A stretch of DNA of 64,000 nt. Origin: Rotaria macrura (Eukaryota > Rotifera > Eurotatoria > Philodinida > Philodinidae). Under the pieces are notes generated by a model. The model did no database searches, was not told where the DNA came from, and was given only the letters and a program-made list of their open reading frames with translations. The position numbers were made by a program, and so were the translations under genes. This document shows, in pieces, positions 1-10,867 of the stretch. Where the stretch lies: contig OENT01000916.1 in NCBI GenBank assembly GCA_900239685.1, positions 1 to 64,000 of the forward strand, written 5' to 3'. The first letter of the stretch is position 1; every line of letters begins with the position of its first letter.

Positions 1-63
1 ACAAGGAAAAGCCAGAGAAGGAGAAACGTGATGTAAGAGTGCTCTCAACATAGAACGTCACAA

Positions 64-203
64 TCGGGGTCGAGGAATCCGAAGATGCCATCAGAATTCG
101 AAAATATTGTAATGGGTTTTGTGCGCCCAATGAGGGTTTTTTGAGAAAGTAAGGGAATTTTATTTCGAATGCTCATAGCAGATTCGGATTCCCCGACCTC
201 GAT
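64..203. repeat. Imperfect inverted repeat, about 40-bp arms
   Basis: The left arm begins GGTCGAGGAATCCGAA at 68 and its reverse complement, GGTCGGGGAATCCGAA, ends near 198. Pairing continues inward to ATTCGAAA on both sides, so roughly 40 bp can pair around a loop of about 55 bases. It looks like a small foldback or MITE remnant; no clear target duplication was found. Confidence 0.6.
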
Positions 204-454
204 TCTCTTTCGTGAACCTTTATAAAAATCTCTTGTTTTGTCTAAAATTCCTTTTCCTGGTAAGTTATTGGAAGAACCGTCTTTCCATTACTGTGATCAT
301 GTAACGTAACGGGTTGGTAACGTTAACTTCCCACTCCTACTTATCTGAAGCCCCCTAGGATAGCGCTGGAAGAGTTATGGGTACCCCCCCCTGGGAGAGC
401 ACTCGAAAAGTTATGGAATGAGGCGTTGTTCGTAATGTGAACGATTTTGATTTC

Positions 455-592
455 GAGATGCTTTGAGCTCCAGTTCCCGAGAGTTGGAGCTATATGTGGG
501 AGTTCCAACTTCTCGAAGCTGGAGCTGTGGGTAAGCTCCAGCTCTTTTGGGCAGCTCTCGAGACCTATGGAGCTTGAGCTGTCGCACGCCTA
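455..592. repeat. AGCTCC/GGAGCT-rich foldback patch
   Basis: GAGCTCC, GGAGCT and AGCTCC occur at least seven times in both orientations within about 135 bp, for example around 466, 486, 520, 534 and 570. The patch can form several alternative hairpins. It is probably the end of a degraded repeat element. Confidence 0.5.
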
Positions 593-1535
593 GTCATATA
601 CTGAGGAAACAGTTTCAGAGATTGTTCAAAAGATATAGCCATTATCAGTATTCTATGTTTCCGGGGTCAATATGCAGACCTTTCCTTATTGATCTGATTA
701 TGTCTAGTAGCTGGTCTAAAATTAATTTGGGAAAAGGGTACACGACTGTATGCAAATTTTATAGGTTCACTTACACTACTTCAGATGTCGCAATGTACGT
801 AAAATAGGCGTCACTTAGATTGTTAGAAACCAGCTCTTCGCAGTAGTTTCAGACACCATTACTCACGCTAATAGTTACTTCGCTGTGGGTGCACACTAGA
901 ACGATGTGATGCAATCAAACAACGCTCTACTTCTCTTCTATGTGAGTTTTCCGATTTCTCTTGAATAGGCGAATTTTATGAATCGTAATTTATGCTCACA
1001 ACCGTGAAGCGTTTGGCATGGTTGCTGTTTTACTATGATAATACAGATAAAGCCTGATACTGGAATAATGCAGCATACATATATATATGTAGAACGATGA
1101 TAAACAGCTACTGATGTGTCATATGAAGTGAAACGTAATGATCCTTCATAGAAAGGTACATCGAACGATTACGGAAATGACATAATCATATCGAATTGAC
1201 ATCAATCTTGAAAATGTAAAAGGGTACATTCGAAGGACGGAGTTGAGAACGTAAATTTTATGTTAATTCAAAACAGGACTTCAGGACAAAGAAAGAAATA
1301 TTAAATATCGGTTTGGATTGTAACAGACAGTCCAAATAAGAGAAGCGAAACGGATTTACTATGATCTCATGGCAAGAAAATGGTAGATGATTTTAGTCTA
1401 CGTTATCTGAATTGATCTGCGGTCGAAAATCATTTCGACGTGAGCTAACTGCCGTAATAAAGAATACGCGACAATGTCTTCTTGGCATTGAAGAACCATT
1501 TTCTCGTTTGTTTTAAATTAAGTTTATTGACTCAC

Positions 1536-1979
1536 TTGTGGAGGTGGTTGAAGTTGCTGTGGTACTCGTGCTTGATGATGAAGTTGAACCTAGATTGACA
1601 TATTTCGAATCTTGATTTTGAATTCCATACCCTCTAATGTGGTGTAATAACTTACTTGAAGTTGAAGTAACTGTCGTGGTTGTTGAAGATGTTGTAGTCG
1701 TTGTTGTGGAGGATGTTGCAGTCGAAGTTGTCGACGATGTTGTAGTCGTAGTTGTTGTGGAGGTTGTTGTTGTACTCGTTGATGATGATGAAGTAGTTGT
1801 TGTTGTCGACGTAGTCGCTGTACTAGTTGACGATGTTGTTGTTGTACTGGTTGACGATGTTGTCGCTGTACTAGTTGACGATGTTGTTGTTGTACCTGTT
1901 GACGATGTTGTACTCGAGACTGTTGTTGATGTTGTTGTTGTGCTCGTTGACGAAGTTCCAGTCGTACCTGATGTCAAAC
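1536..1979 (-). CDS. Ser/Thr-rich (mucin-like) exons of an extracellular protein
   Basis: Two minus-strand exons are visible: 1979 to 1656 (324 bp, acceptor AG at 1981-1980, donor GTAAGT at 1655) and 1589 to 1536 (54 bp, acceptor AG at 1591-1590, donor GTGAGT at 1535). They are separated by a 66-bp intron. Both exons start and end in phase 1, so each can be duplicated or skipped without a frame change. The translation is almost only Thr and Ser with a few Gly, Val and Ala, which suggests a heavily O-glycosylated stalk. The opposite strand also reads open (Val/Asp-rich), but that is a mirror of the repeat and lacks splice logic. The exons may belong to the membrane-protein start at 3931-4336, whose second exon also ends in phase 1. 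No globular domain was found to the left. Confidence 0.55.
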
Positions 1980-3930
1980 CTATTAACAAAGCTCTGAGAG
2001 TGAATATTTCATCGATTTCAAATAACTTTTATATTACTGTAACGAAGCCACATTGCTCTTTTGATCACAGAGAGAACCTTTCCATGATATTGAAAGCGTG
2101 TGTAAAAAGAGGGAGGACTCGTGCAAAGCAACTTCTACATCCACTTTCACGCCCTCACATTTGTATGGGATTTATTAACTATCTTTCAAGCTGACTTCAT
2201 GACTGATACGTTGAAAAATTAAATTTTAATTGTAATATCTTCTATGACGAACTTAAGACAAATCTAAAATTTTAACTTTCACTATTCTCGAGACATCCAT
2301 ATCGAGAGATGTGGGATGTGTTTTTTAAAACTTGAGATTTCAATCGAAATTTCAATATCATTTGACTATGTATGTTCAAGTTTATCGGCCTATGGGCGTC
2401 GACAATGATCAAAAGAGCTCGAGATCCTTCAATCCCTTTAGAGTATGGCAAAAATAATAGAATCCTAATGAACGAAAAATTTTATGTATTTCTTTTACTT
2501 TGCATAACTTCACAATCTTTTTTGAATTAATCAATCTTTAAGTCTGGCCCTACTTGATGGCGCTCCTTAACTTAACACATAGTGGAACTGGAATTAATTT
2601 TTTCTATGCAATCTCCTTAAATATATGCGTGACTTGGTTCTCATTCGATTTATATGGTGTGAAAATCTTTTAACCGTCTAGACGATCGCCCTAAATATTG
2701 AAATTTACTCTTCACTTACTTAGACTCAGGAACGAGTTCACCCTACATCCTCTCAGATTTCTTTTGGGCTGCTATCACACATGACAACCAGCACAGTACT
2801 CTGTTACGTTTGAGTTAGAAACTGTCGAGAAATACTTATAAGAGCAGATCAACATCTGTCTTGCACCAGTGTCTGAACGAAATCAAGTGAGACTGACTAT
2901 AGAATTTTACCAATGCCATAAGCAAGTATTTAGTCCTAGATCATGTCCATCTTCAAAATGAGCATCGACGAAATCGATATCGTCCACATCATATATGCTA
3001 TAAGACGACATATCGACGAAGACATTCAAGAAAGCATACACTGACATATCTACATTGATATACAAGAATACACATTCAAACCAAATATACACGTTGAAAT
3101 TTATTTCAACCGTAATCCGGCGCATCGAATTTCATAGAATATAGTTATCCTTTCAGTTTGCGTGAATGAATTACACATAATGCCCTCAATGGGACTGCAT
3201 TTCATGCATATGGGTTTTCTTACGAAATAATATGCTGAAGCAAATCGAAATTAAGCAAAAAGAACCTTTTTTCTACAAACACTACCTCTCGCTTCGAATA
3301 AAAACTTTGCTGGTTTCTTCAAGAGAAAATATAATACATATGGATGCGGTGTACATATTAGAAGAATTCATTATTGAAGAGAGAAAAACAAAGCAGTTCG
3401 ATCACAATATGTTCATTCATGAAAACAAAAAGGATACGGCCAATTATTTGCCATCTTTTCTCATGCATTAATCCAATCGAGAAAAATTCACCCTCCCAGT
3501 ACTGCTATCAGTCACGAAATAAAAACTCACTCCTGGTAACCGATAACTAAACATTCAATTGAAACTCAACCAACTATGTATTGTAAAGAATGGATTAACC
3601 GAATATTCAGTTTCTTTGTGATCTCTAACGTGGAGAATATCGCATCACACCTAAAAATCCCAGTGGATAGTAGGCTATTCAACCGAAACGGAATATGAAT
3701 TTTTCAAAGCACCTATGAGCAACTTGTCTTTGTAATTGGCACTATTGAAATTTACTAAGGATCAACAATGATTATGTCAACATTTGTTTAAATAAAATTG
3801 TTTTAGTTCTTAGCTTTTTATCGAAGAATGATTATTGAGATGTAAATTCGATGGACTCCAACAAGAAAGTTCTTATTCGTCGCGTTACAAACTGGCTAGT
3901 GTAAATACGAATAGTCAAAGATTTTCATAC
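1980..3930 (-). other. Probable intron(s) between membrane-anchor and Ser/Thr-rich exons
   Basis: No recognisable exon was found in this 1.95-kb stretch on either strand. If the flanking exons belong to one gene, this is intronic, but it could also hold a gene boundary. Small frames at 2907-3125 (minus) and 3232-3471 (plus) have no recognisable features. Confidence 0.35.
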
Positions 3931-4336
3931 CAATGATTGGAGTTGTACTTTGATTGGATGTTAGAAAAAGAGTAAGCACAGCTGCCAAAGCTATACTGCC
4001 CACTAAAACGCCAAGCAACATTCCATGCCAAAATGGAGGGATATGTGATAAACAATGAACTAAATACCACCAGAACGCTCTTCTTAAGAATGGAATGGAC
4101 ACGTTAATAGTCAGAATTTTCACAAACACAGGCAGTTCAACTCACTTTCGTTTTTCCTGTTTTCGAGAATTATGATCACTGTTGTTAGTAGAGAGCATAG
4201 TACTAGACCACGCATTATTTCTTCCGATTCCGCTGGATGAACATTCACTGGGATCCTGGTTATACCTTGGCAGTGTCCAGTCAGGCAATCGCAACTCATA
4301 GGATTGTTGATCATTACTAGTTTGTTTGGCTGGCAT
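3931..4336 (-). CDS. N-terminal exons of a small single-pass, probably type II, membrane protein
   Basis: Exon 1 is 4336 to 4146 (start ATG at 4336, donor GTGAGT at 4145) and exon 2 begins at 4082 after a 63-bp intron with acceptor TTAAG. The joined frame gives about 64 polar, Ser/Asn/Lys-rich residues without a signal peptide, then a Trp/His-rich stretch and one hydrophobic segment (about residues 80-104, containing LLGVLVGSIALAAVLTLFL). This order fits a type II anchor with the C-terminus outside. Exon 2 can end at a phase-1 donor (GTATGA at 3930), which would match the phase-1 Ser/Thr-rich exons at 1656-1979, or it can read on to a stop at 3896 for a 125-residue protein. I do not recognise a family. 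The splice model is supported by phase but not by transcripts. Confidence 0.5.
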
Positions 4337-4782
4337 TGATAAAGTTTTTTCTTTTACATTTGAATAATAATTTTCGATTTTGTTTTACAATGGTATTCAT
4401 TCGGTAGCATTTTATTATTTTCTTTTTGGTGCAAAAAATTCTAAGCTAGCATTATATTTTTACCTCCCATCGTGCATTGAAATACATATAATTATTTGTA
4501 TAACAATAGAAGCCTATTGACGATTTTCAATATGAGATTTATAATGTATTCTTGTAGCTCTTTATTCTTTGTTTGGAAGAAACAACTAAACTTATTGAAT
4601 CTGCATTGGTTGAGTGTAGCTATACATCGAGTCGGCTTTTCAATATGGATTGTTTGCGGGCAAATTGGTTTGCATAGAATATAAATTCTAATCTACATAG
4701 CAAAATTAATATCTACTATTGATATGAAAGCAGATGGTTCCGGAAGAATGTCTTCTACTTAGAAATATGTTTACATAAGATT
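4337..4782. other. No gene recognised
   Basis: AT-rich upstream region of the minus-strand membrane-protein gene. It probably contains that gene's promoter, but I see no specific motif worth calling. Confidence 0.4.
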
Positions 4783-5475
4783 GAACGCGTGGCACGATCT
4801 TTCCGCGCGTGACATTACCGCGCGTGACATTATCGCGCACGACACTACAGCGGACGACATATACGCGAAATGTTTTTTTGTCTCTTTTTTATTAATCGCG
4901 TATATATCCCCTTACACACTTCACAACTATTTCTCGATGGAAAAGTGTATTTTAAAAATGCAGTTAAACATAAGTAAAAAGAAGTATAGTTGAATAATAT
5001 TTATTGACAAATAAATTAATGAGAAAAAAAAACAAAATCTAAAAACAACAAGTAGTGAATAAATATTCAAAAGTTAAACATAGATCTGGCCATTTTCAAA
5101 TACTCATCACGTGAAACATTATGAAATTCTTTTACCATATTTTTTATTCGCTCATTCATTTTGTCATACTTTTTTCGTTTATTTGGAGTCTGTATGCCAG
5201 TAAGAACAATTATACTCATCCTCTCATTATTATCTGATCCAATTATTCCTTCTGACATAAGGTTTCATCTAAACTAATGGACCACAAAAAAGAAGAACCT
5301 TCTCTGATTAATAGCCATAAGCTTATTGATCAAATAAAAAAGAGACAAAAAGAATTTCGCGTATATGTCGTCCGCTGTAGTGTCGTGCGCGGTAGCGTCG
5401 TGCGCGGAAGTGTCGTGCGTGGAAGTGTCGTGCGCGGTAATGTCGGCGCGGTACTGTCACGCGCGGAAATGTCGG
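4783..5475. mobile_element. Foldback element with GC-rich 15-bp tandem repeats in its inverted arms
   Basis: The left arm (about 4783-4894) and right arm (about 5332-5475) are inverted copies: GGACGACATATACGCGAAA on the left pairs with TTTCGCGTATATGTCGTCC on the right. Outside this core each arm carries 15-bp tandem units of the type GTAGTGTCGTGCGCG, about six on the right and three to four on the left. The CpG-rich arms stand out sharply from the AT-rich surroundings. The design matches foldback-type DNA transposons, whose long terminal inverted repeats contain tandem arrays. Outer ends and target duplication could not be fixed. Confidence 0.65.
5067..5258 (-). CDS. Small ORF inside the foldback element, unknown
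   Basis: A 63-codon frame from ATG at 5258 to a stop at 5067 lies wholly between the inverted arms. It is rich in Lys, Asn, Met and Glu, with no recognisable motif and no signal peptide. It could be a captured exon, a relic of a transposon-encoded protein, or chance. Confidence 0.2.
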   Translation of the reverse strand: MSEGIIGSDNNERMSIIVLTGIQTPNKRKKYDKMNERIKNMVKEFHNVSRDEYLKMARSMFNF

Positions 5476-5810
5476 TGAACCGGAAGAAAACGGCCCTTGA
5501 ATGGTTTGAAACGGAGTGAAAATAATGTAAACCTTTAAAAAACAGCGCCGTTTTCAGTTAGCTCGGAAAAGAAAGAGAATAGTATTAAAAGCGATGGCCA
5601 TTTTCTAGCAAAAAAACACGGTCCGTAAAACGAGCTGATAGATTACGACGAAATACAGTGAGAATTGATGCTGTTTTATGTCGTTTTATAGCCGTTACAG
5701 GTCGTCTTGGATTGCCTTTCAGACTACCTGAATGATCATCCTGGGTACTTGATCATCAGATATATTGATTTATAAGATACCGGCTAGGAAATGTGAAATT
5801 ACTGTTTTTG

Positions 5811-6300
5811 GCAAGGAGGAAACGGCGGATTTTTGGGATTGGCAATCCCAAAATAATCCCGACAATCCGAGAAAATCCCAAGATCCACCAGCAATGTCCT
5901 CTTGTAAATAAAAGAATTTCGAGCTGAAATTTTTATCCTATGTAGACCTCGTGGTTCTTAAAATATCCTAAAAGTTTCAATGTGAACGAATGTTTCCCTC
6001 TTCAAATAATCAACTTTCAAGAAAAAAGTATTTTGTGACCGTGCTGTGAAATAAGAGTATTCCTTGCAATCGTACTATGTTCAGGAGAAAACATCTGTTT
6101 ATGCTGAACATTTTAGAATATTCTAAGAGCCACAAGACCTACATATGATAAAAACTTCAGCTAGAAATTCCTTCATTTTCAACAGGACATTGCTGCTGGA
6201 TTTCAGGATTTTCAAAATCGTAAAGTCCAAAAGAAATCCAAACAATCCAAAGAAAATCCCAAAATCCCAAAAAATCCGAAATCCGCAGTTTCTTCCTTGC
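5811..6300. mobile_element. 490-bp MITE made of two long inverted arms
   Basis: The left end reads GCAAGGAGGAAACGGCGGAT and the right end, reverse complemented, reads GCAAGGAAGAAACTGCGGAT. Similarity continues for about 240 bp on each side, including ATCC-rich stretches and a shared CAGCAATGTCC block, so almost the whole element folds back on itself. A possible direct target duplication TTTTTG flanks it (just before 5811 allowing one base, and 6301-6306). There is no coding capacity. The arms have diverged by small indels, so the insertion is not very recent. Confidence 0.7.
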
Positions 6301-6412
6301 TTTTTGATCCGACGCTTCGTTTGAATGGTGATTAAATATTTTCGTTGTCTGTCATCCTAAAATCGGCTTCAACATGTATTTCATTTCTATTAAAAGCCGT
6401 CTGATAATTTAA

Positions 6413-7462
6413 CCCTTTCCGACCGGATGGTACTAAATGGGCACATTTTTAAATTGTTTTATCAAAAACTGTTTCAAACTTGTATTGAACATCGTTCTGA
6501 TATCATGAACATTAAGGGCATCAATGTAACAACTTATTCACCTTTCATTCAAGATAAAGGCACTTTGCTTTCTCAAAGCAGCATCATGAAAGCTGAGTGC
6601 CATGAAGAATCTCTACAGTCAAAACTATCACTGTTTCGAACATCTAATACAAGCCAATATTCGAAGTACCAACTGCACAAATTTTGTTGATAAATTCTCT
6701 ATTTCCGTCACTTCTAATGACAGTGTTTCACTAATGAATTATATAAGAAAAACAAGAATGTTACCTTTCGGTCACATCCGAACGTAACGGTACAAACATG
6801 TTAAAAAATTGATCTTTTTTCTACCTAAAGGAGTTCGATGGTTTATACTTTTTCTTAATCCATACCGTGAATCTAGTACAAAGATTATGTTTCTACCTAT
6901 TCTCTCGATGCCTCAACTTAGTTATTACTAGAATACTGCGAAATATCACAGAATTATGCAAAATTTTGTCTGTTTTCTTGAGATAAGACCTAGACTTTAT
7001 AGAAGCTCTGGGAGTTTTCGAAGCATCCAGCAATGATTGTGAATGGTAAGATATAGTCGAGTTCGAAAACTGCCAGAGCTTCTCTAAATTCTGATTCTAG
7101 GTCTTATCTCAAGAAAACAGGCACATTTTGCATAATCCCGTGATTTTTCACGTTACTCCAGCGATAACTCAGTTGAAGTATTGAGGGAGGAGGTAGAAGC
7201 ACAATCTTTGTTCTAGTTTCATGGTATGGATTAAGAAAATGTATAAACCATTGAACTCCTTTAGGTAGAAAAAAGATCAATTTTTTACATGTCTGTACCG
7301 TTACGGCCGGATGTGACCAAAAGGTAACATTAAGTGGTTTTGCGACCCGCGATCTTCGCGCAATCGAATACTAGATTTTCGATAGCTATGCAATGATTGA
7401 AGTCTAAATACAATGGGGAAGATTTTTTTGCACTCGTTCTTCTGGTAGCCGGTCAGAAAGGG
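6413..7462. mobile_element. Non-autonomous piggyBac-like element, 1050 bp
   Basis: The left end is TTAA followed by CCCTTTCCGACCGG; the right end is CCGGTCAGAAAGGG followed by TTAA at 7463-7466. The 14-bp terminal repeats match at 13 positions. TTAA duplications plus termini starting with CCC are the hallmark of the piggyBac superfamily. The interior has no DDE transposase frame; the plus-strand frames at 6427-6690 and 6602-6787 have no recognisable motif. The middle is a large internal inverted repeat (6757-7331). The family call rests on termini and duplication only. Confidence 0.7.
6757..7331. repeat. Long internal inverted repeat inside the piggyBac-like element
   Basis: The left arm (6757-7022) starts AATGTTACCTTT and the right arm (7062-7331) ends AAAGGTAACATT. 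They pair over about 265 bp around a 39-bp spacer, with shared blocks such as GATCTTTTTTCTACCTAAAG (inverted on the right) and AGACCTAGA. It could be a separate MITE nested in the larger element or part of its own subterminal structure. Confidence 0.7.
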
Positions 7463-7466
7463 TTAA

Positions 7467-9449
7467 ATATACATACGGTAACCTATTACTGATGATCCAG
7501 AGAAGTGGAAACTGTGTGCCGATTCCATTCAAGTATTAGAGAAAGGAAAAGAGCAATGTAGCTTGCTTTTTGCTTCATTCCAAGGCATTCTCAAAGCTCA
7601 CTCTATGAATTAGAACATTTTCTCATATGTTACAGTTCTTTCACATATGTGAAACTGGTATAGATTATGCTCTGTAGGTTCTTTTTTATGGAGCAATATG
7701 CTAGTATAAAAAGCAACAGTCAATATTGTAAGACGACTTTTATTTTTATAAGGGATCCATGTTGGGGCTGACTAAATTTTAACGAGAAAAATATTTTTAT
7801 TGGTGGCATAGTTTCATTGAGAAAAGCACGAAAGTTCAGTATATGAATAGTTTTATTCAAATTCTAATCGATACTTCGGTAATAATTCCGATCCTCATCA
7901 AAAAGAAAATTATCCCAAACTAAGAAACCATTATCAGGATTTCACAAAGAACTTCTAAGTATGCGAAGCTGTTCACCACTATATTTAATACAATAAGAAT
8001 CAATACACGAAATCATCAGTTCAGAACAAAAAATGCATTTAGTTAATATTACGAATGTCTTGCAGAATACATATCGGTGCATCGCATTTTGAGTCATTCC
8101 TATGTTGTCCACTAATGTTACTCTTCTGAAATTCTTCTCTAATTTATGTATTAACTTTATTGCTGTAAAAGGGTTTGCAGTATAGTATCGGATGTATCCT
8201 GCTTGCAAATTTCAATCGTGCGATCTATTAGTTCTCATCCAAAAGGTGTCATTTTTTCTTTTTGTTGTGTTCGGTTTCAATACTAAATGATTGATGGTGC
8301 GACCTTTGGAACAAAATAAAGAGTAAATTAGTTTACTCCCACACATGAAATAGGATTCAAAAATGCCACACATGGATTTATAGAAGCAATAGAACTTGTA
8401 CTTTGTATATTGTATGCATGCTTTCTATCTAATTTAGATTAAAATGTTCAGAGTATATTTCGACTGCAATGTGAGTAAATATTTACAACATTGTATCTAA
8501 TGTTCTTTGGAGCATTTTTCATAGTGTTGTGAGTGAATGTTGAGAGGAGCGTCGTTATTTTCGAAAAACTTTGTGCAATAGTCTGGACACTAGAGAAACT
8601 ATCTTTCGCAATCTTAAGAAGTCATGGAAACAGAACATCATAAGATTCGATGCGAAATCCTGGATATGAGCTGGCAAAACTTTCAAGCATTAGCATTGCA
8701 GCATATACTTACAAGATCAGCAAATAATTAGAGAAAGCTGTATCTAAAAACGATAGGAATGCCGTGAAACGCAGTTTTTGTAAACTATATTGGGCAGCGA
8801 AATTTTTCTATTCATTCTTGTAGTGACATTAGTTGATTTTCAGTTGCACCTGATATCTCTTTAAATATCCCTACCATACTTTTTCATATGTTCGGTGTTG
8901 ATTCTATTGCATTAATCGAAGTCAATAGTAAAATGGCGGAAACATTTTGGCGTCGTACAACAGCCTATGTATCTGTGAATTTTATCTGCGGAATAACTAG
9001 GGAGTATTTACACTTCCTTATCAGCAGAATGTCTAAGATTTGGGTAAAGAAAATATTGATATATGTTCTTACATGATAGTACGCAATACATATATATACG
9101 CATTAGCTTCATGACCTATAGTTATCAGCATGTCCTTTACTTTGTAATGCAATTACACGCGTGTTACATAAAGGCGAAGCGTACGTGTTTGACTAGTATC
9201 CCTCATTTCTCAAGCATGCAAAAACACCCCTCTTTCGATTTCTGAGTCTTCGTTTCTGCAAATAGTGTGAAGTATCCTTTATCGATTCGCATAAAACAAT
9301 TCAGTTAACTTCCTGTACATGTTAAAAATGAATAATGTTTGAGATTTTAACATCGATTAAGCATTTCGTTTTCACCAATTGTTTTGAAATTTGTCAGATT
9401 TTGCATTAGCCTGCAACTATGTTATGATAGCATCCTGTAACGTTTGAAA
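7467..9449. other. No gene recognised
   Basis: AT-rich sequence with only short frames. A minus-strand frame at 7942-8208 begins with TTG and has no recognisable motif. I see no tRNA, repeat array or splice-supported exon. Confidence 0.5.
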
Positions 9450-9748
9450 CCCAGGCCAATCAAAACGGCCACCGTTACAGTATCGTAAAAGGTCGTTTTT
9501 ACGTCGTATTACACAGTTAAACGACCGTTTTAAGCCGTATTATGGCGTTTTAACAAGGTCAGTATTACGGACGTACACGGACACCGTATATACGCCGTAA
9601 AACCCTCGTAAAGACAGCGTAATACTATCGTATCCTATAGAACATACGGCCGTATTACTGACCTTGTTAAAACGGGATAATACGGCGCCGTAATGGGCCG
9701 TGTTTTCATCGTATACGACCGTTTACGGATCGTTCTGTTCGGCCTGGG
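9450..9748 (+). mobile_element. 299-bp foldback MITE, copy A
   Basis: It begins CCCAGGCCAATCAAAACGG and ends GGCCTGGG, giving terminal inverted repeats of the type CCCAGGCC. It is rich in TACGG/CCGTA motifs and holds a perfect internal inverted repeat of 23 bp (9548-9570 and 9650-9672, core AACAAGGTCAGTATTACGG). Near-identical copies in the same orientation lie at 52728-53026 and 53911-54210. There is no coding capacity. Here AA flanks both ends, whereas the other two copies are flanked by TA. Confidence 0.85.
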
Positions 9749-10867
9749 AACGTCTTAAGATGTAAGATCATATAGTGTCTCAATGATACGATGAAATCAA
9801 AACCTTTCAATTGAAAACTTACTTATTGAAAAATGTCTTCACTCCTTATTGCAAGACTATCCTCTTAATCCTGATTCATTCTTAGTTTTCAGGTCCCTCA
9901 TTGACTGTTTCATTTATCTTCAATACTTTCTTTGATGTCGTAGGAGCTATGCAATGCAATAAAAAAATGTAGCTCACTAATGTCAGATTATGAACACCTC
10001 ATTGACAGGAAAAACTACTTTCTTAGCTTAGAAAACTCACGTATTGGCAGTGCACTAGACGAAAATCTACTCAATTTCACATATAAACTTGCAAATCAAT
10101 TTCATTTCACGTATTTCTCATTATCAAAATTGTTGGAGAGAACAGTAGAGTTTCATCTGCGTTTCTACGACTTATAGTTAGTATAAGATGAATAGAGCCG
10201 AAGCTTTTCTTACATCTAATTATTGGTATCAGAACAAGTATTTACCTATCTAATAGTATTTCAGTATCTGTAAAAAAATTAAGTCTCGTACAACTGTGCT
10301 CTCGTATATGAGATTCATTTGTCCTGAACTTATCAAAATGTCTGATTAGTTATTCTCCGCGAGCTCCGGATGGAAGACGACTGGAAAAATACTATTCAGC
10401 TTCTCTTTTCGAAACTACTTGATAAATTCATGCGTAAAGATGGTCCAAAAACTTTTCCGTCATACAGCAATAAAGTAAATACGTTCATATAGTCTTCGCA
10501 AAAGTTATGCAAAATTTCTCATGCTCCCTGTTGTACTGATTTCGAATATTTTCCAATCAAAACTAAACTGATTTCGTTTTTCAGTTCTAATACTCACCAG
10601 ATTCCTTATCTTATTTTGATTAGAAATAATACTTTCATATTTTCTCATCATCACACCTGTTGCCTCTTGTAGGTCTATACTTGTAAAGGATCATATTCCT
10701 TTTAAAAAAATAAAATGAATCCTGTTGTTTTTTGTACGATCAATGTTTACTTTAAAGAAGAAATAGAAAAAACGGAATTGGCATGATATTGAAATATAAA
10801 AATTCAGCCATATGCATTGCTGTAAGCTTGATGTCAAGTTAAATCATCTCAAGCATATAGAATTGGT
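9749..10867. other. No gene recognised; 3' flank of the TRIM gene
   Basis: Only short frames are present, including a 65-codon plus-strand frame at 9980-10177 without recognisable features. Confidence 0.45.

Larger units (their letters stand above)
1..1535. other. No gene recognised; two short inverted-repeat patches
   Basis: I see no convincing coding exon here. The longest plus-strand frame (547-807) starts inside AGCTCC-rich repeat sequence and has no recognisable protein features. The region may hold the 3' part of the minus-strand Ser/Thr-rich gene whose last visible exon ends at 1536, but I could not identify a next exon. Confidence 0.5.

Noticed and set aside
1637..2194. Long plus-strand Val/Asp-rich frame
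   Set aside because: It is the mirror of the Ser/Thr-rich minus-strand exons, which have matching splice sites and phases.
7942..8208. 88-codon minus-strand frame
   Set aside because: Begins with TTG, has no recognised domain and no convincing splice partners.
9980..10177. 65-codon plus-strand frame
   Set aside because: Has an ATG but no recognisable features; this length is expected by chance in such sequence.
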